Source of the DNA: Mercurialis annua
Taxonomy: Eukaryota > Streptophyta > Magnoliopsida > Malpighiales > Euphorbiaceae
Assembly: GCF_937616625.2 (NCBI RefSeq)
Contig: NC_065571.1
Coordinates: forward strand, 28,594,201-28,658,200
Reading direction: 5' to 3'
DNA: 64,000 bases
A program made the position numbers and the translations under genes. Below the pieces are notes generated by a model, which was not told where the DNA came from, did no database searches, and saw only the letters and a program-made list of their open reading frames with translations. This document shows, in pieces, positions 13,066 through 26,753 of this stretch. Numbering within the stretch: position 1 is the first letter of the stretch; each line of letters opens with the position of its first letter.

Positions 13066-15560
13066 GGTGAAAAATTTGGCTTAAATCGCTAAGAAGAGGA
13101 AACGTTTGGATTTGTTTCGTAACGTTTGTAAACGTTTGGCTTAAATTGCTAAAAATGTGTCACGTTTGGATTTGTTTCATAACGTTTGTAAACGTTTGAC
13201 TTAAATCGCTAAAAAGGTGAAACGTTTGGTTTTGTTTCATAACCTTTGTAAACGTTTGGCATAAATCGCTAGAAAGGTGAAACGTTTGGATTTTTTTCGT
13301 AACGTTTGTAAACGTTTTGCTTAAAATTGCTAAAAAGGTGACACGTTTGGACTTGTTTCATAACCTTTATAAACGTTTGGTTTAAATAACTAAAAAGAAG
13401 AAACATTTGGATTTGTTTCGTAACGTTTGTAAACGTTTGACTTAAATTGTTAAAAATGTGAAACTTTTGATTTTATTTCGTAACGTTTTAACGTTTGCTT
13501 TAAATTGCTAAAAAGGTGAATCGCTTGGATTTGTTTCGAAACGTTTGGCTTAAATTGCTAAATAGGTGAAACTCTTGGATTTGTTTCGTAACGTTTGTAA
13601 ACGTCTGGCTTAAATTGCTAAAGAGGTAAAACGCTTGGTTTTGTTCCGTAATGTTTGTAAGGGTTTGGCTTAAATCGCTAAAAATGTGAAACTTTTGGAT
13701 TTGTTTCGTAACGTTTTAAACGTTTGGTTTTAATTCGTAACGTTTGTAAATGTTTGGCTTAAATCGCTAAAAAGGTGAAACGATTAGATTTGTTTCATAA
13801 CATTTGTAAACGTTTGGCTTCAATTGCTAAAAATGTGAAACGTTTGGATTTGTTTCGTAACGTTTTAAACGTTTGGATTAAATTGTTAAAAGGGTGAAAC
13901 ATTTGGATTTGTTTTGTAACGTTTGTAAACGTTTGGCTTAAATCGCTAAAAAGGTGAAACGTTTAGATTTGTTTCGTAACGTTAGTAAACGTTTGGCTTA
14001 AATTGCTAAAAATAGGAAACGTTTGGATTTGTTTTGTAACGTTTTAAACGTATGGTTTAAAGTGCTAAAAAGGTGAAACGCTTGGATTTGTTTCGTATTG
14101 TTTGTAAAAGTTTGGCTTAAACTGCTAAAAAGTTGAAACGCTTGGATTTGTTTTGTAATGTTTGTAAACATTTCGCTTCAATCGCTTAAAATGAGAAACG
14201 TTTGGATTTGTTTCGTAACGTTTTTAAACGTTTTGCTTAAATTGCTAAAAATAGGAAACGTTTGGATTTGTTTTGTAACGTTTTAAACGTATGGTTTAAA
14301 TTGCGAAAAAGGTGAAACGCTTGGATTTGTTTCGTAACGTTTGGCTTAAATTGCTAAATAGGTGAAACACTTGGATTTGTTTGTAAACGTTCGGATTAAA
14401 CCGATAAAAATGTGAAACGTTTGTATTTGTTTCGTAACGTTTGTAATCGATTGGCTTAAATCACTAAAAAGGTGAAATATTTGGATTTGTTTCGTAACGT
14501 TTTTAAACGTTTGGCTTAAATTGCTAAAAAATTGACAAGGTTGGATTTGTTTCATAACCTTTGTATATGTTTGGCTTAATTAGCTAAAAACGGGAAACGT
14601 TTGGTTTTCTTATATAGCCTTTGTAAACGTTTGGCTTAAATCATTAAAAAGATGAAACGTTTGGATTTGTTTTGTAACGTTTCTAAATGTTTTGCTTAAA
14701 TTGCTAAAAAGGTGACACGTTTGGATTTGTTTCGTAACCTTTGTAAAAGTTTGGCTTAAATCGCTAAAAATGTGAAACGTTTGGATTTGTTTCGTAACGT
14801 TTGTAAATGTTATCGCTAAAAAGGAGAAACGTTTGGATTTGTTTCATAATGTTTGTAAACATTTTGGCTTATATCGCTAAAAAGGGGAAACATTTGGATT
14901 TGTTCCATAATGTTTGAAAACGTTTGGCTTAAATCACAAAGGTGAAACTTTTGGATTTGTTTTGTAACGTTTGGATTTGTTTTGTAACGTTTGTAAACGT
15001 TTGGCTTAAATCGCTAAAAAGGTGAAACGTTTAGATTTGTTTCGTAACTTTTGTAAATGTTTGGCGTAAATTGATAAAAATATGAAACGTTTGGATTTGT
15101 TTCGTAACGTTTTAAACGTTTGGTTTAAATTGCTAAAAAGGTGAAAAACTTGGATTTGTTTCGTAACATTGTAAACGTTTGGCTTAAATTGCTAAAAGGT
15201 TGAAACGCTTCGATTTCGTTCATAACTTTTGTAAACATTTGGCTTAAATCGCTAAAAATATGAAAGGTTTAGATTTGTTTCCTAACGTTTGTAAACGTTT
15301 GCCTTAAATTGCTAAAAAGGTGAAACGTTTGGTTTGGTTTCGTAACATTTGTAAACATTCGGCTTAAATCGCTAAAAATGTGAAACGTTTGGATTTGTTT
15401 CGTAACGTTTTAAACGTTTTGTTTTAATTCGTAACGTGTGTAAACGTTTGGCTGAAATTGCTAAAATGGGGAAACATTAGGATTTGTTTTGTAACGTTTG
15501 AAAACGTTTGGCTTAAATTACTAAAAAGGCGAAATGTTTGGATTTGTTTCGTAACATTTT
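13066..15560 (-). repeat. 60-bp satellite block, reverse orientation
   Basis: From 13,066 the monomer reads as its reverse complement (GGTGAAACGTTTGG, TTTGTTTCGTAACGTTTG, TTTGGCTTAAATCGC). The switch is abrupt, ...GAAACAA then GGTGAAAAATTTGGC, with no foreign sequence. Monomers are more diverged than in HOR-A, and I saw no long-period copy. A 19-bp stutter lies near 14,950-14,990. No gene is seen. Confidence 0.95.
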
Positions 15561-16920
15561 CCCAAACCCTTAAAAAAATTACGATATAAAACCAAACGTT
15601 TCACCTTTTTATCCATATAAGCCAAACGTTTACAAACCTTACGAAACAAATCCAAGCGTTTCATCTTTTTAGCAATTTAAGTCAAATGTTTACGAACGTT
15701 TTGAAACAAATTAAATCGTTTCACCTTTTTAGTAATTTAAGCCAAATGTTTACTAACGTTATGAAAGAAATCCTAGCGTTTTACTTTTTTAGCAATTTAA
15801 ACGAAACGTTTACAAACGTTTCGAAACAAATCAAATGTTTCACCTTTTTATCGATTTAAGCCAAACGTTTACAAACGTTATGAAACAAAACCTGAATTTC
15901 ACCTTTTCAGAAATTTATGCCAAACATTTCCAATTTTCGGAAACAAATGCAAACGTTTCCCCATTTAAGCGATTTAAGCCAAACGTTTAAAACGTTACGA
16001 AACAAATCCAAAAATTTCACCTTTTTGCCGATTTATGCCAAACGTTTACAAACGTTACAATATAAATCCAAATGTTTCACCTTTTTAGAGATTGAAGCCA
16101 AACGTTTAAAAACGTTACGAAACATATCCAAACGTTTCTCCTTTTTAGCGATTTAAGCCAAACGTTTACAAACGTTACGAAACAAATCTAAACGTTTCCC
16201 CTTTTTAGCTATTTAAGCCAAACGTTACAAAGTTTATGAAACAAATCCAAATGTTTCACCTTTTTTGCAATATAAGCCAAAGATTACAAATGTTACAAAA
16301 CAAATCCAAGCATTTCACATTTTTAGCAATTTAAGCCAAATGTTACGAAACACATACAAGCGTTTCGCCTTTTTAGCAATTTATGCCAAACGTTTACAAA
16401 CGTTACAAAACAAATCCAAACATTTCAACTTTTTAGCGATTTAAGCCAAACGTTTATAAACGTTAGGAAACAAATCCAAACGTTTCACCTTTTTAGCGAT
16501 TTAAGCCAAACATTTACAAACGACACAAAAAAATTCAAACGTTTCACCTTTTTAGCGATTTATGCCAAACATTTTGAAACTTTATGAAACTAATCCAAAA
16601 GTTTCACCTTTTTAGCGATTTAATCCAAACGTTTATAAAATGATACGAAAAAATCCAAACGTTTCGCCTTTTTAGCAATTTTAGCCAAACGTTACGAAAC
16701 AAATTCGGACGTTTCACCTTTTTAGCGATTTAAGCCAAACGTTTACAAACTTTACAGAAAAAATCCAAGCGTTTCACCTTTTTAGCAATTTAAGCCAAAC
16801 GTTTACAAACGTTACGAAACAAATCCAAACGTTTCACCTTTTTAGCGATTTAAGCCGAAACTTTACAAACGTTACGAAACAAAACCAAACGTTTCACCTT
16901 TTTAGCAATTTAAGTCAAAC
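15561..16920 (+). repeat. 60-bp satellite block, forward, left of solo LTR
   Basis: Forward monomers resume at about 15,561 after ...TTCGTAACATT. They are diverged, with several short monomers (for example near 16,325-16,350 and 16,690). The block ends exactly where the LTR-like insertion begins, and its last five bases (CAAAC) form one side of the target-site duplication. Confidence 0.95.
16916..16920. other. Target-site duplication, left copy
   Basis: CAAAC immediately before TGTCACGACC. It pairs with CAAAT after the insertion (4 of 5 identical). Confidence 0.65.
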
Positions 16921-19269
16921 TGTCACGACCCGAATTCCACCCTAATCCAAGTCACGACCGGAGCTAGGGAATGGGAATGGTTGTTCCGAAACCCGTAGCA
17001 AGCCTAGAATCTCTAGAAATATTTCGCAAATATTATTAGAAGATCGCACCTCGCGTACAATCCGTTTTCAGACAGTACCGTTAAAACTTTTCTCTTTTAA
17101 CGTAACACGATTTCTGAAAATATACATATAAGCAAAATTTGGTTTTCAGAAGTACTAGTTGGATAACCTCGTTATCTCAACCCTCACTTCCTTCTAAAAA
17201 CCTGGCGTGGTTGCAATGGAAACCAGGGACTTAAGTCTCGCTTGCTTTAACACACAGGCAGCCCTGTTCCCAGCCACACGCCACTGTTAATATGTTTAAT
17301 AAAATAGTGCGGACATCTCTGCATCTCGCAACGGTGGTATTAAACATATTAAAATACACAGCGGACCGGTTACACATAGCCGGCGTATATTAAACATACT
17401 GTTTTTTACCTTCATAAAAACACACGAGGCCGACTCGGTACTAGATACAATATGCCACTAAGCAGCCACCCAGAAGGTATACACATGCACTAGATCCTAT
17501 CAGAGTATCTAACAAAGGACAAGTGGCACGGCTGCTGGCACATTACACTTATAATATTGCAGCATACTAAGAGTACAAAATCCTATGTACATTACCAAAG
17601 AAGAGCTTTCCTGAAGAAGGGATGTGGAAGCTCGACTGACCTCAAAGATCCTTTTCTGAAAAATGGGAAACAACAACGGGGTCAGAATTATAAATATTTC
17701 TGAGTGAGTAGACAGTTTACAGGTAAATAGCAAAATCGCATAATATATATAAAACAGTTATATATATAAAATATTACCAATACGTTGATCCATATGAAAC
17801 CCTATTCCACAACTGTCCTAACAGAGACACTCATCTCACGAGCTTATAGACAACAGAATAAAGACCGTGACCCGAGTCACTGTCGTCCACTTCTGTATCT
17901 CTGGTACCTGGACCGTAATCATGAAACTGCCATCGCGGTTTTACCCGCGACCGTAACTGTATTACTGTCGCCTCAGTGTTTACCCGTGAAGTCAGGACAT
18001 TTACTTTCCCAATGACTTAACACGACAGACATACCTCTATACCTCGACAGAAGTACATCTAGAATCGGTGTTGGTGATCATGCAACCCTATTGCCGCCCA
18101 ATAGGTAGCTCGTTCCAATGGACCTTTCTTGGCTAAGTTATACTACTGTGATTTATGGATTTAAAACAGTTGAATACTGATATTCAAAAGTAAACGCGTA
18201 AACTCACAATACTGCTAAGTTACTACTTAGCACCGCCGTATGTGTGACAGACTCCTCTGAGTCCTTGTTTGACTGCTGGACAGCTAGTCGGATCAAACAT
18301 TACAAAATACACAAGCCAAACATCAATATTTGTTTCTACTATAAACATTTAGGTCCTGAAACCTAGGTCCAGACAAATCATATAAACATATAACACATAA
18401 CACTTATGGTCTTTTATTTCTTAAAAACCATATAAACCGTTTTCACCTAGAGAAAACATTTAGACTTCTATCTAGAAGTCATTTTAGGTATAGCAATACC
18501 TAATTAAAATCATTTAATAGTATAGACTTGATTGCCAAAACAATTCACAGTCGTATACTAATTATTCAGTAACATCGTTTGCTAATTCTTTTAAACCGGT
18601 TAAACATCGACTTTAACTCTTTTAAAGTCCTTTTTAAATGTTTAACTTTACTTTTAAAATCTCATTTTAAAACACCTAACTTTAGGTTTAAAAACATTTA
18701 TTTAAAATGTTTTAGGTTCGGTCGGAATACACGTCGAGTTACTAGGCGAAAATATCTCGGAATCGCCCCTCGAAAGTCCGATAATTAAATCCGAAAAAAT
18801 ATCTGCGTGCGCATCGTGCCAAGTCACTGTGTGTCTGCACGTGACTGTCTGTGCGTTCGCACAGCTAACAGCCAGTTAGCCCCGGAGAAAATCGATCCCT
18901 GGGCCATTTTGACGTGCTATTGAATTTCAAAATGCTGCAAAAATGCTACTTTAACGTCCTAGTTCACATATACACAATCCAATCACAATTCGAATGTATA
19001 TTTCAATCGTTCGATACGGTAACCGTTTATAAACGAATATATATTCGAAATATATCAAAATATATCAAAATAAACGTTTAATACGGGTTCAATACCTCTA
19101 TTACTTGAGTAATCATTGAAGAAACGGAGTTACAAATCGAGAAACGGACAAAACGGATCGGAATCGCCCAAAACCTAACTCACGTTCTCTGTTGAGAGGA
19201 AGCAGTTCATTTTTGCTTAGCAAAAATGAGAAATGAGTCTTTGTACTCATTTATCAAACTCATATAACA

Positions 19270-19280
19270 TATATATATAA
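19270..19280 (+). promoter_or_regulatory. Possible TATA element of the solo LTR
   Basis: TATATATATAA followed by GGAAAG, about 850 bp before the LTR end, where a U3 promoter of a long LTR could lie. The region is AT-rich with other TATA-like runs (19,381-19,430; 19,757-19,790), so this is only a candidate. Confidence 0.25.
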
Positions 19281-19727
19281 GGAAAGATTAATTTATCACT
19301 TTAACTCAAATTCTTAAATAGTCGTCCGTAACTTAAAAGGAAACGACTTTCAAATTTTGTAAAATTTTATCCATAAATCCAATAAAATATAAAACGAATA
19401 AAAATATAATTTTTATTCGCATCCGACTTATATTTTATTTTTAATAAATCCGGAAAGATTTATTAGATTCAAATCAGTCCCACTTGACTAAAATTACTAC
19501 GTCCAAATTTCATGAAATTTTGACGATAGCTTCGTCAAATTATTTCGTGAATAATGACACTAAAATTATTCGCTCGGGATTTATTAATTATTTTATTTTA
19601 ATTTGAACTAACGAATAATACTTAATTAGTTTATAACTAAAACTAATTAAAATAAAGAATTCAAGGACTAAAGGAAACAATTTTCCTTCTTATTCCCCAC
19701 GCATACCACCGCCTCATCACCTAATTC

Positions 19728-19790
19728 GTTTCTTTCTTTCTTTCTTTTTTACTTTTAATATATATATATATTTATATTTATAAATATTAA
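19728..19790 (+). repeat. Low-complexity tract inside the solo LTR
   Basis: A TTTC-type pyrimidine microsatellite at about 19,728-19,750, followed within a few bases by an alternating TA run (about 19,757-19,790). It has no coding meaning. Confidence 0.8.
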
Positions 19791-20123
19791 CTTATTTTCG
19801 TTTATAACTCGTCAAAACTTCTGAGTTTCGACATTTTAATTTTGGGGTTTTATCCGAATTATTAAACTCTCCGATAAGAGTGGTATATTGTTATATTAAT
19901 TATTAATATATTTTTATCTTACGACTCCAGTCGTATTTTCTGTTCTATTAATCCCGTTCATATCCCTTTATTAAAATTTAAATCTTCGATTTAAATTTTA
20001 AACTTCTATTATTATGATATACTTTTAGGGATACTTATAATTAAATTTACGTTTAAATTTAATTTACGTATTCTCGGCCAATAAAATCCTTACATGTGGC
20101 TTATAAGAATACGGGGTGTTACA

Positions 20124-20128
20124 CAAAT
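20124..20128. other. Target-site duplication, right copy
   Basis: CAAAT immediately after GTGTTACA. The next bases, GTTTAC, continue the satellite monomer, so the ancestral copy was probably CAAAC followed by G; C to T at that CpG explains the mismatch. Confidence 0.65.
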
Positions 20129-22500
20129 GTTTACAAACGTAAGAAACAAATCCAAATGTTTCACCTTTTTAGCGATTAAAGCCAAACGTTTACAAACCAT
20201 ACGAAATAAATTCAAGTGTTTCACCTTTTTAGCAATTTAAGCCAAACGTATATAAACGTTACGAAACAAATCCAAACGTTTCACCTTTTTAGTAATTTAA
20301 GCCACAGTTTACAAACGTTACGAAACAAATCCAAGCGTTTCAGCTTTTTAGCAATTTAAGTCAAACGTTTATAAACGTTACAAAACAAATCCAAACGTTT
20401 CACCTATTTAGCGATTTAAGCCGAACGTTTACAAACGTTACGAAACAAAACCAAACATTTTACCTTTTTTTTAGAATTTTATACCAAACGTTAACAAAAG
20501 TTAGGAAACAAATGCAAACGTTTCCCCATTATAGCGATTTAAGCCAACTATTTAAAACGTTATGAAAACAATCCAAACATTTCACGTTTTTAGCGATTTA
20601 TGCCAAACGTTTATAAACGTTACGAAACAAATCCAAACGTTTCACTTTTTAAGCGATTGAAGCCAAACGTTTATAAACGTTACGAAACAAATCCAAATGT
20701 TTCACCTTGTAAGAAATTTAAGCCAAACTTTACAAACGTTATGAAACAAATCCAAAAGTTTCACCTTTTTAGCGATTTAAGCCAAACGTTTACGTAGTTG
20801 ATGTAACAAATTCAAATATTTCACATTTTTATAAAATTAAACAAAACATTTAGAAACGTTACGAAACAAATCCAAGCGTTTCACCTTTTTAGCAATTTAA
20901 GCCAAACGTTACGAAACAAATCCAAGCGTTTCACCTTTTTAGCGATTTAAGCCAAACGTTAACATACGTTACAAAGCAAATCCAAATGTTTCACCTTTTT
21001 AGCGATTTAAGCCAAACGTTTACAAACGTTACAAAACAATCAAACGTTTCACCTTTTTAGCGATTTCAGCGAAACGGTTACAAACGTTACCAATCAAATC
21101 CAAACTTTTGACCTTTTTAGCGATATAAGCCAAACATTTACAAATGTTACGAAACAAATCCAAACGTTTCACCTTTTTAGCAATTTAAGCCAAACGTTTA
21201 CAAAATGTTCCGAAAAAAATCCAAACGTTTCGCCTTTTTAGCAATTTAATCCAAACGTTTACAAACGTTACGAAACAAATCCAAACGTTTCTCTTTCTAG
21301 CTATTTAAGCCAAACGTTTACAAATGTTATGAAACAAAACCAAACGTTTAAAACGTTACGAAACAAATCCAAACGTTTCACATTTTTAGTGATTTAAGCC
21401 AAACCATTACAAATATTATGAAACGAAACCAAGTGTTTCACCTTTTTAGCAATTTAAACCAAACGTTTACAAACGTTACGAAACAAATCCAAACGATTCA
21501 CCTTTTTAGCAATTTAAGCCAAACGTTTACAAACATTCGAAAACAAATCCAAGCGTTTCACCTTTTTAGTAATTTAAGCCAAACATTTACAAAAGTTACG
21601 AAACAAATCCTAGCGTTTTACCTTTTTAGCAATTAAAGCCAAACGTTACGAAACAAAACTAAATGTTTCACCTTTTTAGCAATTTAAGCCAAACGTTTAC
21701 AAACGTTACGAAACAAATCCAAACTTTTCACCTTTTTAGCGATTTTAGCCAAAACTTTACAATCGTTTGAAACAAATCCAAACGTTTCACCTTTTTAGCG
21801 ATTTAAACTAAACGTTTAGAAAGGTAATAAAACAAATCCACATTTTTCACCTTTTTTGCAACTTAAGCCAAACATTTTTAAACGTTATGAAACAAAATCA
21901 ACCATTTCACCATTAAAGCAATTTAAGCCAAATGTATACAAACATTACGAAACAAGAATCAAGCATTTCACCTTTTGAGCAATTTAATCCAAATGTTTAC
22001 AAACGTAACGAAATAAATCCAAGCATTTCACATTTTTAGCAATTTACGCCAAACGTTTACAAACGTTACGAAACAAATCCAAGCGTTTACCTTTTTAGCA
22101 ATTTACGCCAAACGTTACGAAAAAAATCCAAACGTTTCGCCTTTTTATCCATTTAAGCCAAACGTTTACAAAGGTTACGAAACAACACCAAACGTTTCGC
22201 CTTTTTAGTGATTTAAGCCAAACGTTTACAAACGTTACGAAACAAATCCAAGCGTTTCACCTTTTTAGCAATTTAAGCCAATCGTTTACAAACGTTACGA
22301 AACAAATCCAAGTGTTTCACCTTTTTAGCAATTTAAGCCAAACGTGTACAAACGTTACGAAACAAATGCAAGTGTTTCACCTTTTTAGCAATTTAAGCCA
22401 AACGTTTACAAACGTTACGAAACAAATCCAACAGTTTCACCTCTTTAGTAATTAAGCCGAACGTTTACAAACGTTACGAAACAAAACCGAACGTTTCACC

Positions 22501-22630
22501 TTTTTAGCGATTTTAGCCAAACGTTTGCAAACGTTACGAAATAAATTCAAACGTTTCCCCATTTTAGTGATTTAAGCCGAACGTTTGCAAACGTTACAAA
22601 ATAAATTCAAACGTTTCCCCATTTTAGCGT
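22501..22630 (+). repeat. Local duplication of one monomer
   Basis: Two adjacent monomers share the unusual combination CGTTTGCAAACGTTAC, ATAAATTCAAACG and TTTCCCCATTTTAG, so one appears to be a young copy of its neighbour. The following monomer is truncated (GCCAAACGTTTAACC). Confidence 0.7.
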
Positions 22631-25600
22631 TTTAAGCCAAACGTTTAACCTTTTTAGCGATTTAAGCCAAACGTTTACAAACGTTACGAAATAAATCCAA
22701 ACGTTTCTCCTTTTTAGCTATTGAATCCAAACTTTTACAAACGTTACAAAACGAATCCAAACGTTTTACATTTTTAGCAATTTAAGCCAAATGTTTACAA
22801 ACGTTACGAAACAAAACCAAGCGTTTCACCGTTTTAGCAATTTAAGCCAAACATTTACAAACATAACGAAACAAATCCAAGCGATTCAACTTTTTAACAA
22901 TTTAAGCCCAACGTTACCAAACAAATCCAAGCGTTTCACCTTTTTAGCAATTTAAGCCAAACGTTTACAAACGTTACAAAACAAATCCAAACGTTTGACC
23001 TTTTTAGCGATTTAAGCCAAACGTTTACAAACAGTACGAAACAAATCCAAACGTTTCCCCTTTTTAGCAATTTAAGCCAAACGTTTATAAATGCTACGAA
23101 ACAAATCAAAATATTTCACCTTTTTAAAAATTTAAGCCAAATGTTTACAAACGTTACGAAACAAATCCAAGCGTTTCTCCTTTTTAGCAATTTAAGCCAA
23201 ACGTTTACAAACGTTACGAAACAAATCCAAACGTTTCACCTTTTTAGCAATTTCAGCCAAACGTTTACAAAGATTACGAAACAAATACAAACGTTTCACC
23301 TTTTTTGCAATTTAAGCCAAACATTAAAATACGTTACAAAGCAAATCCAAATGTTTCACCTTTTTAGCGATTTAAGCCAAACGTTTACAAACGTTACGAA
23401 ACAATCAAACATCTCACCTTTTTAGCGGTACAAGCCAAACGTTTACAAATGTTACGAAACAAATCCAAACGTTTCACATTTTTAGCAATTTCAGCCAAAC
23501 GTTTACAAACGTTACGAAACTAAACTAAACCTTTAAAACGTTACGAAACAAATCCAAACGTTTCACTTTTTTTAGCGATTTAAGTCAAATGTTTACAAAG
23601 GTTATGAAACAAATCCAAATTTTTCACCTTTTTTGCAATTCAAGCCAAACGTTTACAAACGTTAGGAAAAAAAATCCAAGCGTTTCACATTTTTATCAAT
23701 TTAAGCCAAACTTTTACAAATGTTACGAAAGAAATCCAAACTTTTCACCTTTTTAGCGATTTAAGCCAAACATTTACAAAGGTTATGAAAAACATCTAAA
23801 CGTTTCACCATTTTAGTAATTTATGCCAAACAATTACAAATGTTACGAAACAAATACAACTGTTTCACCTTTTGAGCGATTTAAGCCAAGCGTTTACAAA
23901 TGTTACAAAACAAATCCAAATGTTTCACCTTTTTAGCGATTTTAGCCAAATGTTTACAAACGTTACGAAAAATATCCAAATATTTCATAATTTTAGCAAT
24001 ATAAGTTAAACGTTACCAAACAAATCCAAACTTTTCACCTTTTTAGCGATTTAAGCCAAACTATTACAAACATTACAAAGCAAAACCAAACGTTTAAAAC
24101 GTTACGAAACAAATCCAAACGTTTTGAAATTTTAGCAAATTTAGCCAAATGTTTACAAACGTTACGAAACAAAATTAAGCGTTTCACCTTTTTAGCAATT
24201 TAAGCTAAACGTTTACAAACGTTACGAAACAAATCCAAGCGATTCACCTTTTTAGCAATATAAGCCAAACGTTTACAAACGTTACGAAACAAATCCAAGC
24301 TTTTTACCTTTTTAGCAATTTAAGCCAAATGTTTTCAAACGTTACGAAAAAAACCTAAACGTTTCACCTTTTTAGCGATTTAAGCCATACGTTTACAAAG
24401 GTCGGGAAACAAATCCAAACGTTTCACCTTTTTAGCAATTTAAGCCAAACGTTCCGAAACAAATCCAAATGTTTCACCTTTTTAGCAATTTAAACCAAAC
24501 TCTTACAACTGTTACGAAATAAATCCAAATGTTTCACCTTATTAGTGATTGAAGCCAAACGTTTACAAATGCTACGAAAGAAATCCAAACGTTTAAAACG
24601 TTACGAAGCAAATCCAAACGTTTCACCTTTTTAGCGATTTAAGCCAAACGTATACAAACGTTACGAAACAAAGCCAAACGTTTACAAACGTTACGAAACA
24701 AATACAAGCGTTTTTCCTTTATAAAAATTTAAGCCAAACATTTACAAACGTTATGAAACAAAGCAAAACATTTCGCCTTTTTAGCGATGTAAGACAAACG
24801 TTTACAAACGTTACGAAACAAATCCAAGCGTTTCACCTTTTTATTAATTTAAGTCAAACGTTTAATAACGTTACGGAACATAACCAAACGTTTCACATTT
24901 TTAGCGATTTAAGCCAAACATTTACAAACGCTACGAAACAACTACAAACGTTTAACTTTATTAGCGATTGTACCCAAACGTTTACAAACGTCACGAAATA
25001 AATCCAAACGTTTCACCTTTTAGCGATTTAAGCCTAACGTTCACAAATGTTACGAAACAAAACTAAACGTTTTACCTTTTTAGCGATATAAGCCAAACGT
25101 TTACAAATGTTATGAAATAAAACCAAACATTTAAAACGTTACGAAGCAAACGTTACAAAACAAATCCAAACCATTACAAATGTTACGATACAAAACCAAA
25201 CGTTTCACCTTTTTAGCGAATTAAGCCAAACGTTTACAAATGTTACGAAACATAACCAAACGTTTAAAATGTTAGGAAACAAACATTATGAAACAAATCC
25301 AAACATTAACAAACATTACGGAACAAAACCTAAAATTTCACCTTTTTTGCAATTTAAGCCAAACGTTTACAAACGTTACGAAACAAAACCAAACGTTTCA
25401 CCTTTTTACCGATATAAGTCAAACGTTTACAAACGTTACGAAACAAATCCAAACGTTTTACCTTTTTAGCGATTTAAACCAAACGTTTACGAACGTTACG
25501 AAACAAATCCAAACGTTTCACCTTTTTAGCGATTTAACCAAACGTTTACAAACGTTACGAAACAAAACCAAACGTTTCACCCTTTTAGTGATTTAAGCCA

Positions 25601-26753
25601 AACGTTTACAAACGTTACGAAACAAAACCAAATATTTAAAACGTTACGAAACAAATCCAAATGTTTACAAACGTTACAAAACAACACGAAACGTTTCCCC
25701 ATTTTAGCGATTTATGCCAAACGTTTATAATGTCACGAAACAAAACCAAATGTTTGTAAACGTTATGAAACATTTCCAAACGTTTCACATTTTTAGTTAT
25801 TTAAGCCAAACGTTTAAAACGTTACAAAGCAAATCCAGACGTGGGATTGAAGTCAAACGTTTACAAACTTTACGAAACAAATCCAAACGATTCGAAACTA
25901 ATCAAAACGTTTAAAACGTTACGAAACAAATCCAACCGTTTCACCGTTTTAGCGCTTTAAGCCGGATGTTTACAAAGGTTACGAAACAAAGCCAAATGTT
26001 TCCCCTTTTTAGCGATTTAAGCCAAACATTTATAAACGTTATAAAACAAATCCAAACATTTCACCTTTTTAGTGATTTAAGCCAAACTTTTAAAACTTTA
26101 TGAAACAAATCCAAACGTTTCCCATTTTTAGCAATTTAAGCCAAACGTTTACAAATGTTATGAAAAAAAACCAAACGTTTCACTTTTTTAGCGATTTAAG
26201 CCAAATGTTTACAAACGTTACAAAACAAATTCAAACGTTTCACATTTTTAGCAATATAAACCAAACATTTAAAACTTAAGGAAACATATCCAAACGTTTC
26301 ACATTTTTAACAATTTAAGCCAAATGTTTACAAACGTTACGAAACAAATCCAAGTGTTTCGACTTTTTAGCAATTGAAGCCAAACGTTCACAAATGTTAC
26401 AAAACAAATCCAGACGTTTCACTTGTTAGCAATTTAATTCAAACGTTTAAAACTTCACGAAACAAATCCAAACGTTTCACAATTTTTGCAATTTATGCCA
26501 AACGTTTACAAAATTTACAAAACAAATCCAAACGTTTCCCCGTTTTAGTGATTTAAACCAAACGTTTACAAATGTTACAAAACAAATCCAAACGTCTCAC
26601 CTTTTTAGCGATTTAAGCCGAATGTTTACAAACGTTACGAAACAAAATAAAACGTTTCACCTTTTTTGCGATTTAATCCAAACGTTTTCAAACGTTACGG
26701 AACAAATCCAAATGTTTCACCTTTTTAGCAATTTAAGCGAAATGTTTACAAAC

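Larger units (their letters stand above)
16921..20123 (+). mobile_element. Probable solo LTR of a Ty3/gypsy-type retrotransposon (3.2 kb)
   Basis: Non-satellite insertion starting TGTCACGACCC and ending GGGGTGTTACA. The termini form an imperfect inverted repeat (9 of 12 positions match) with the TG...CA ends of plant LTRs. Flanks CAAAC (16,916-16,920) and CAAAT (20,124-20,128) look like a 5-bp target-site duplication with one CpG-to-TpG change; removing the insert restores satellite phase. I find no primer-binding site, polypurine tract, protease, reverse transcriptase or integrase inside, only short chance frames. This fits a solo LTR left by LTR-LTR recombination, although a non-coding derivative element is possible. 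A start of TGTCACGACCC or similar and an end of GTGTTACA are common in plant gypsy LTRs; family assignment is inference. Confidence 0.75.
20124..26753 (+). repeat. 60-bp satellite block, forward, diverged, no clear HOR
   Basis: About 110 forward monomers. Neighbours differ from each other, and I found no kilobase-scale near-identical copies, unlike the outer blocks. Several truncated monomers occur (for example near 20,905, 22,630 and 25,140-25,180). The block stops inside a monomer at ...TGTTTACAAAC, about 26,753, where the second retroelement starts. No gene is seen. Confidence 0.95.

Noticed and set aside
17509..18788. Short frames of 69-76 codons in the solo LTR (17,509-17,733 reverse; 17,785-18,015; 18,579-18,788)
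   Set aside because: No recognisable domain, composition like the surrounding non-coding LTR, and lengths expected by chance.
16921..20123. Complete small LTR element with two LTRs and an internal region
   Set aside because: I found no direct repeat of the first few hundred bases at the other end and no primer-binding site, so a single LTR fits better, although this was checked by eye only.
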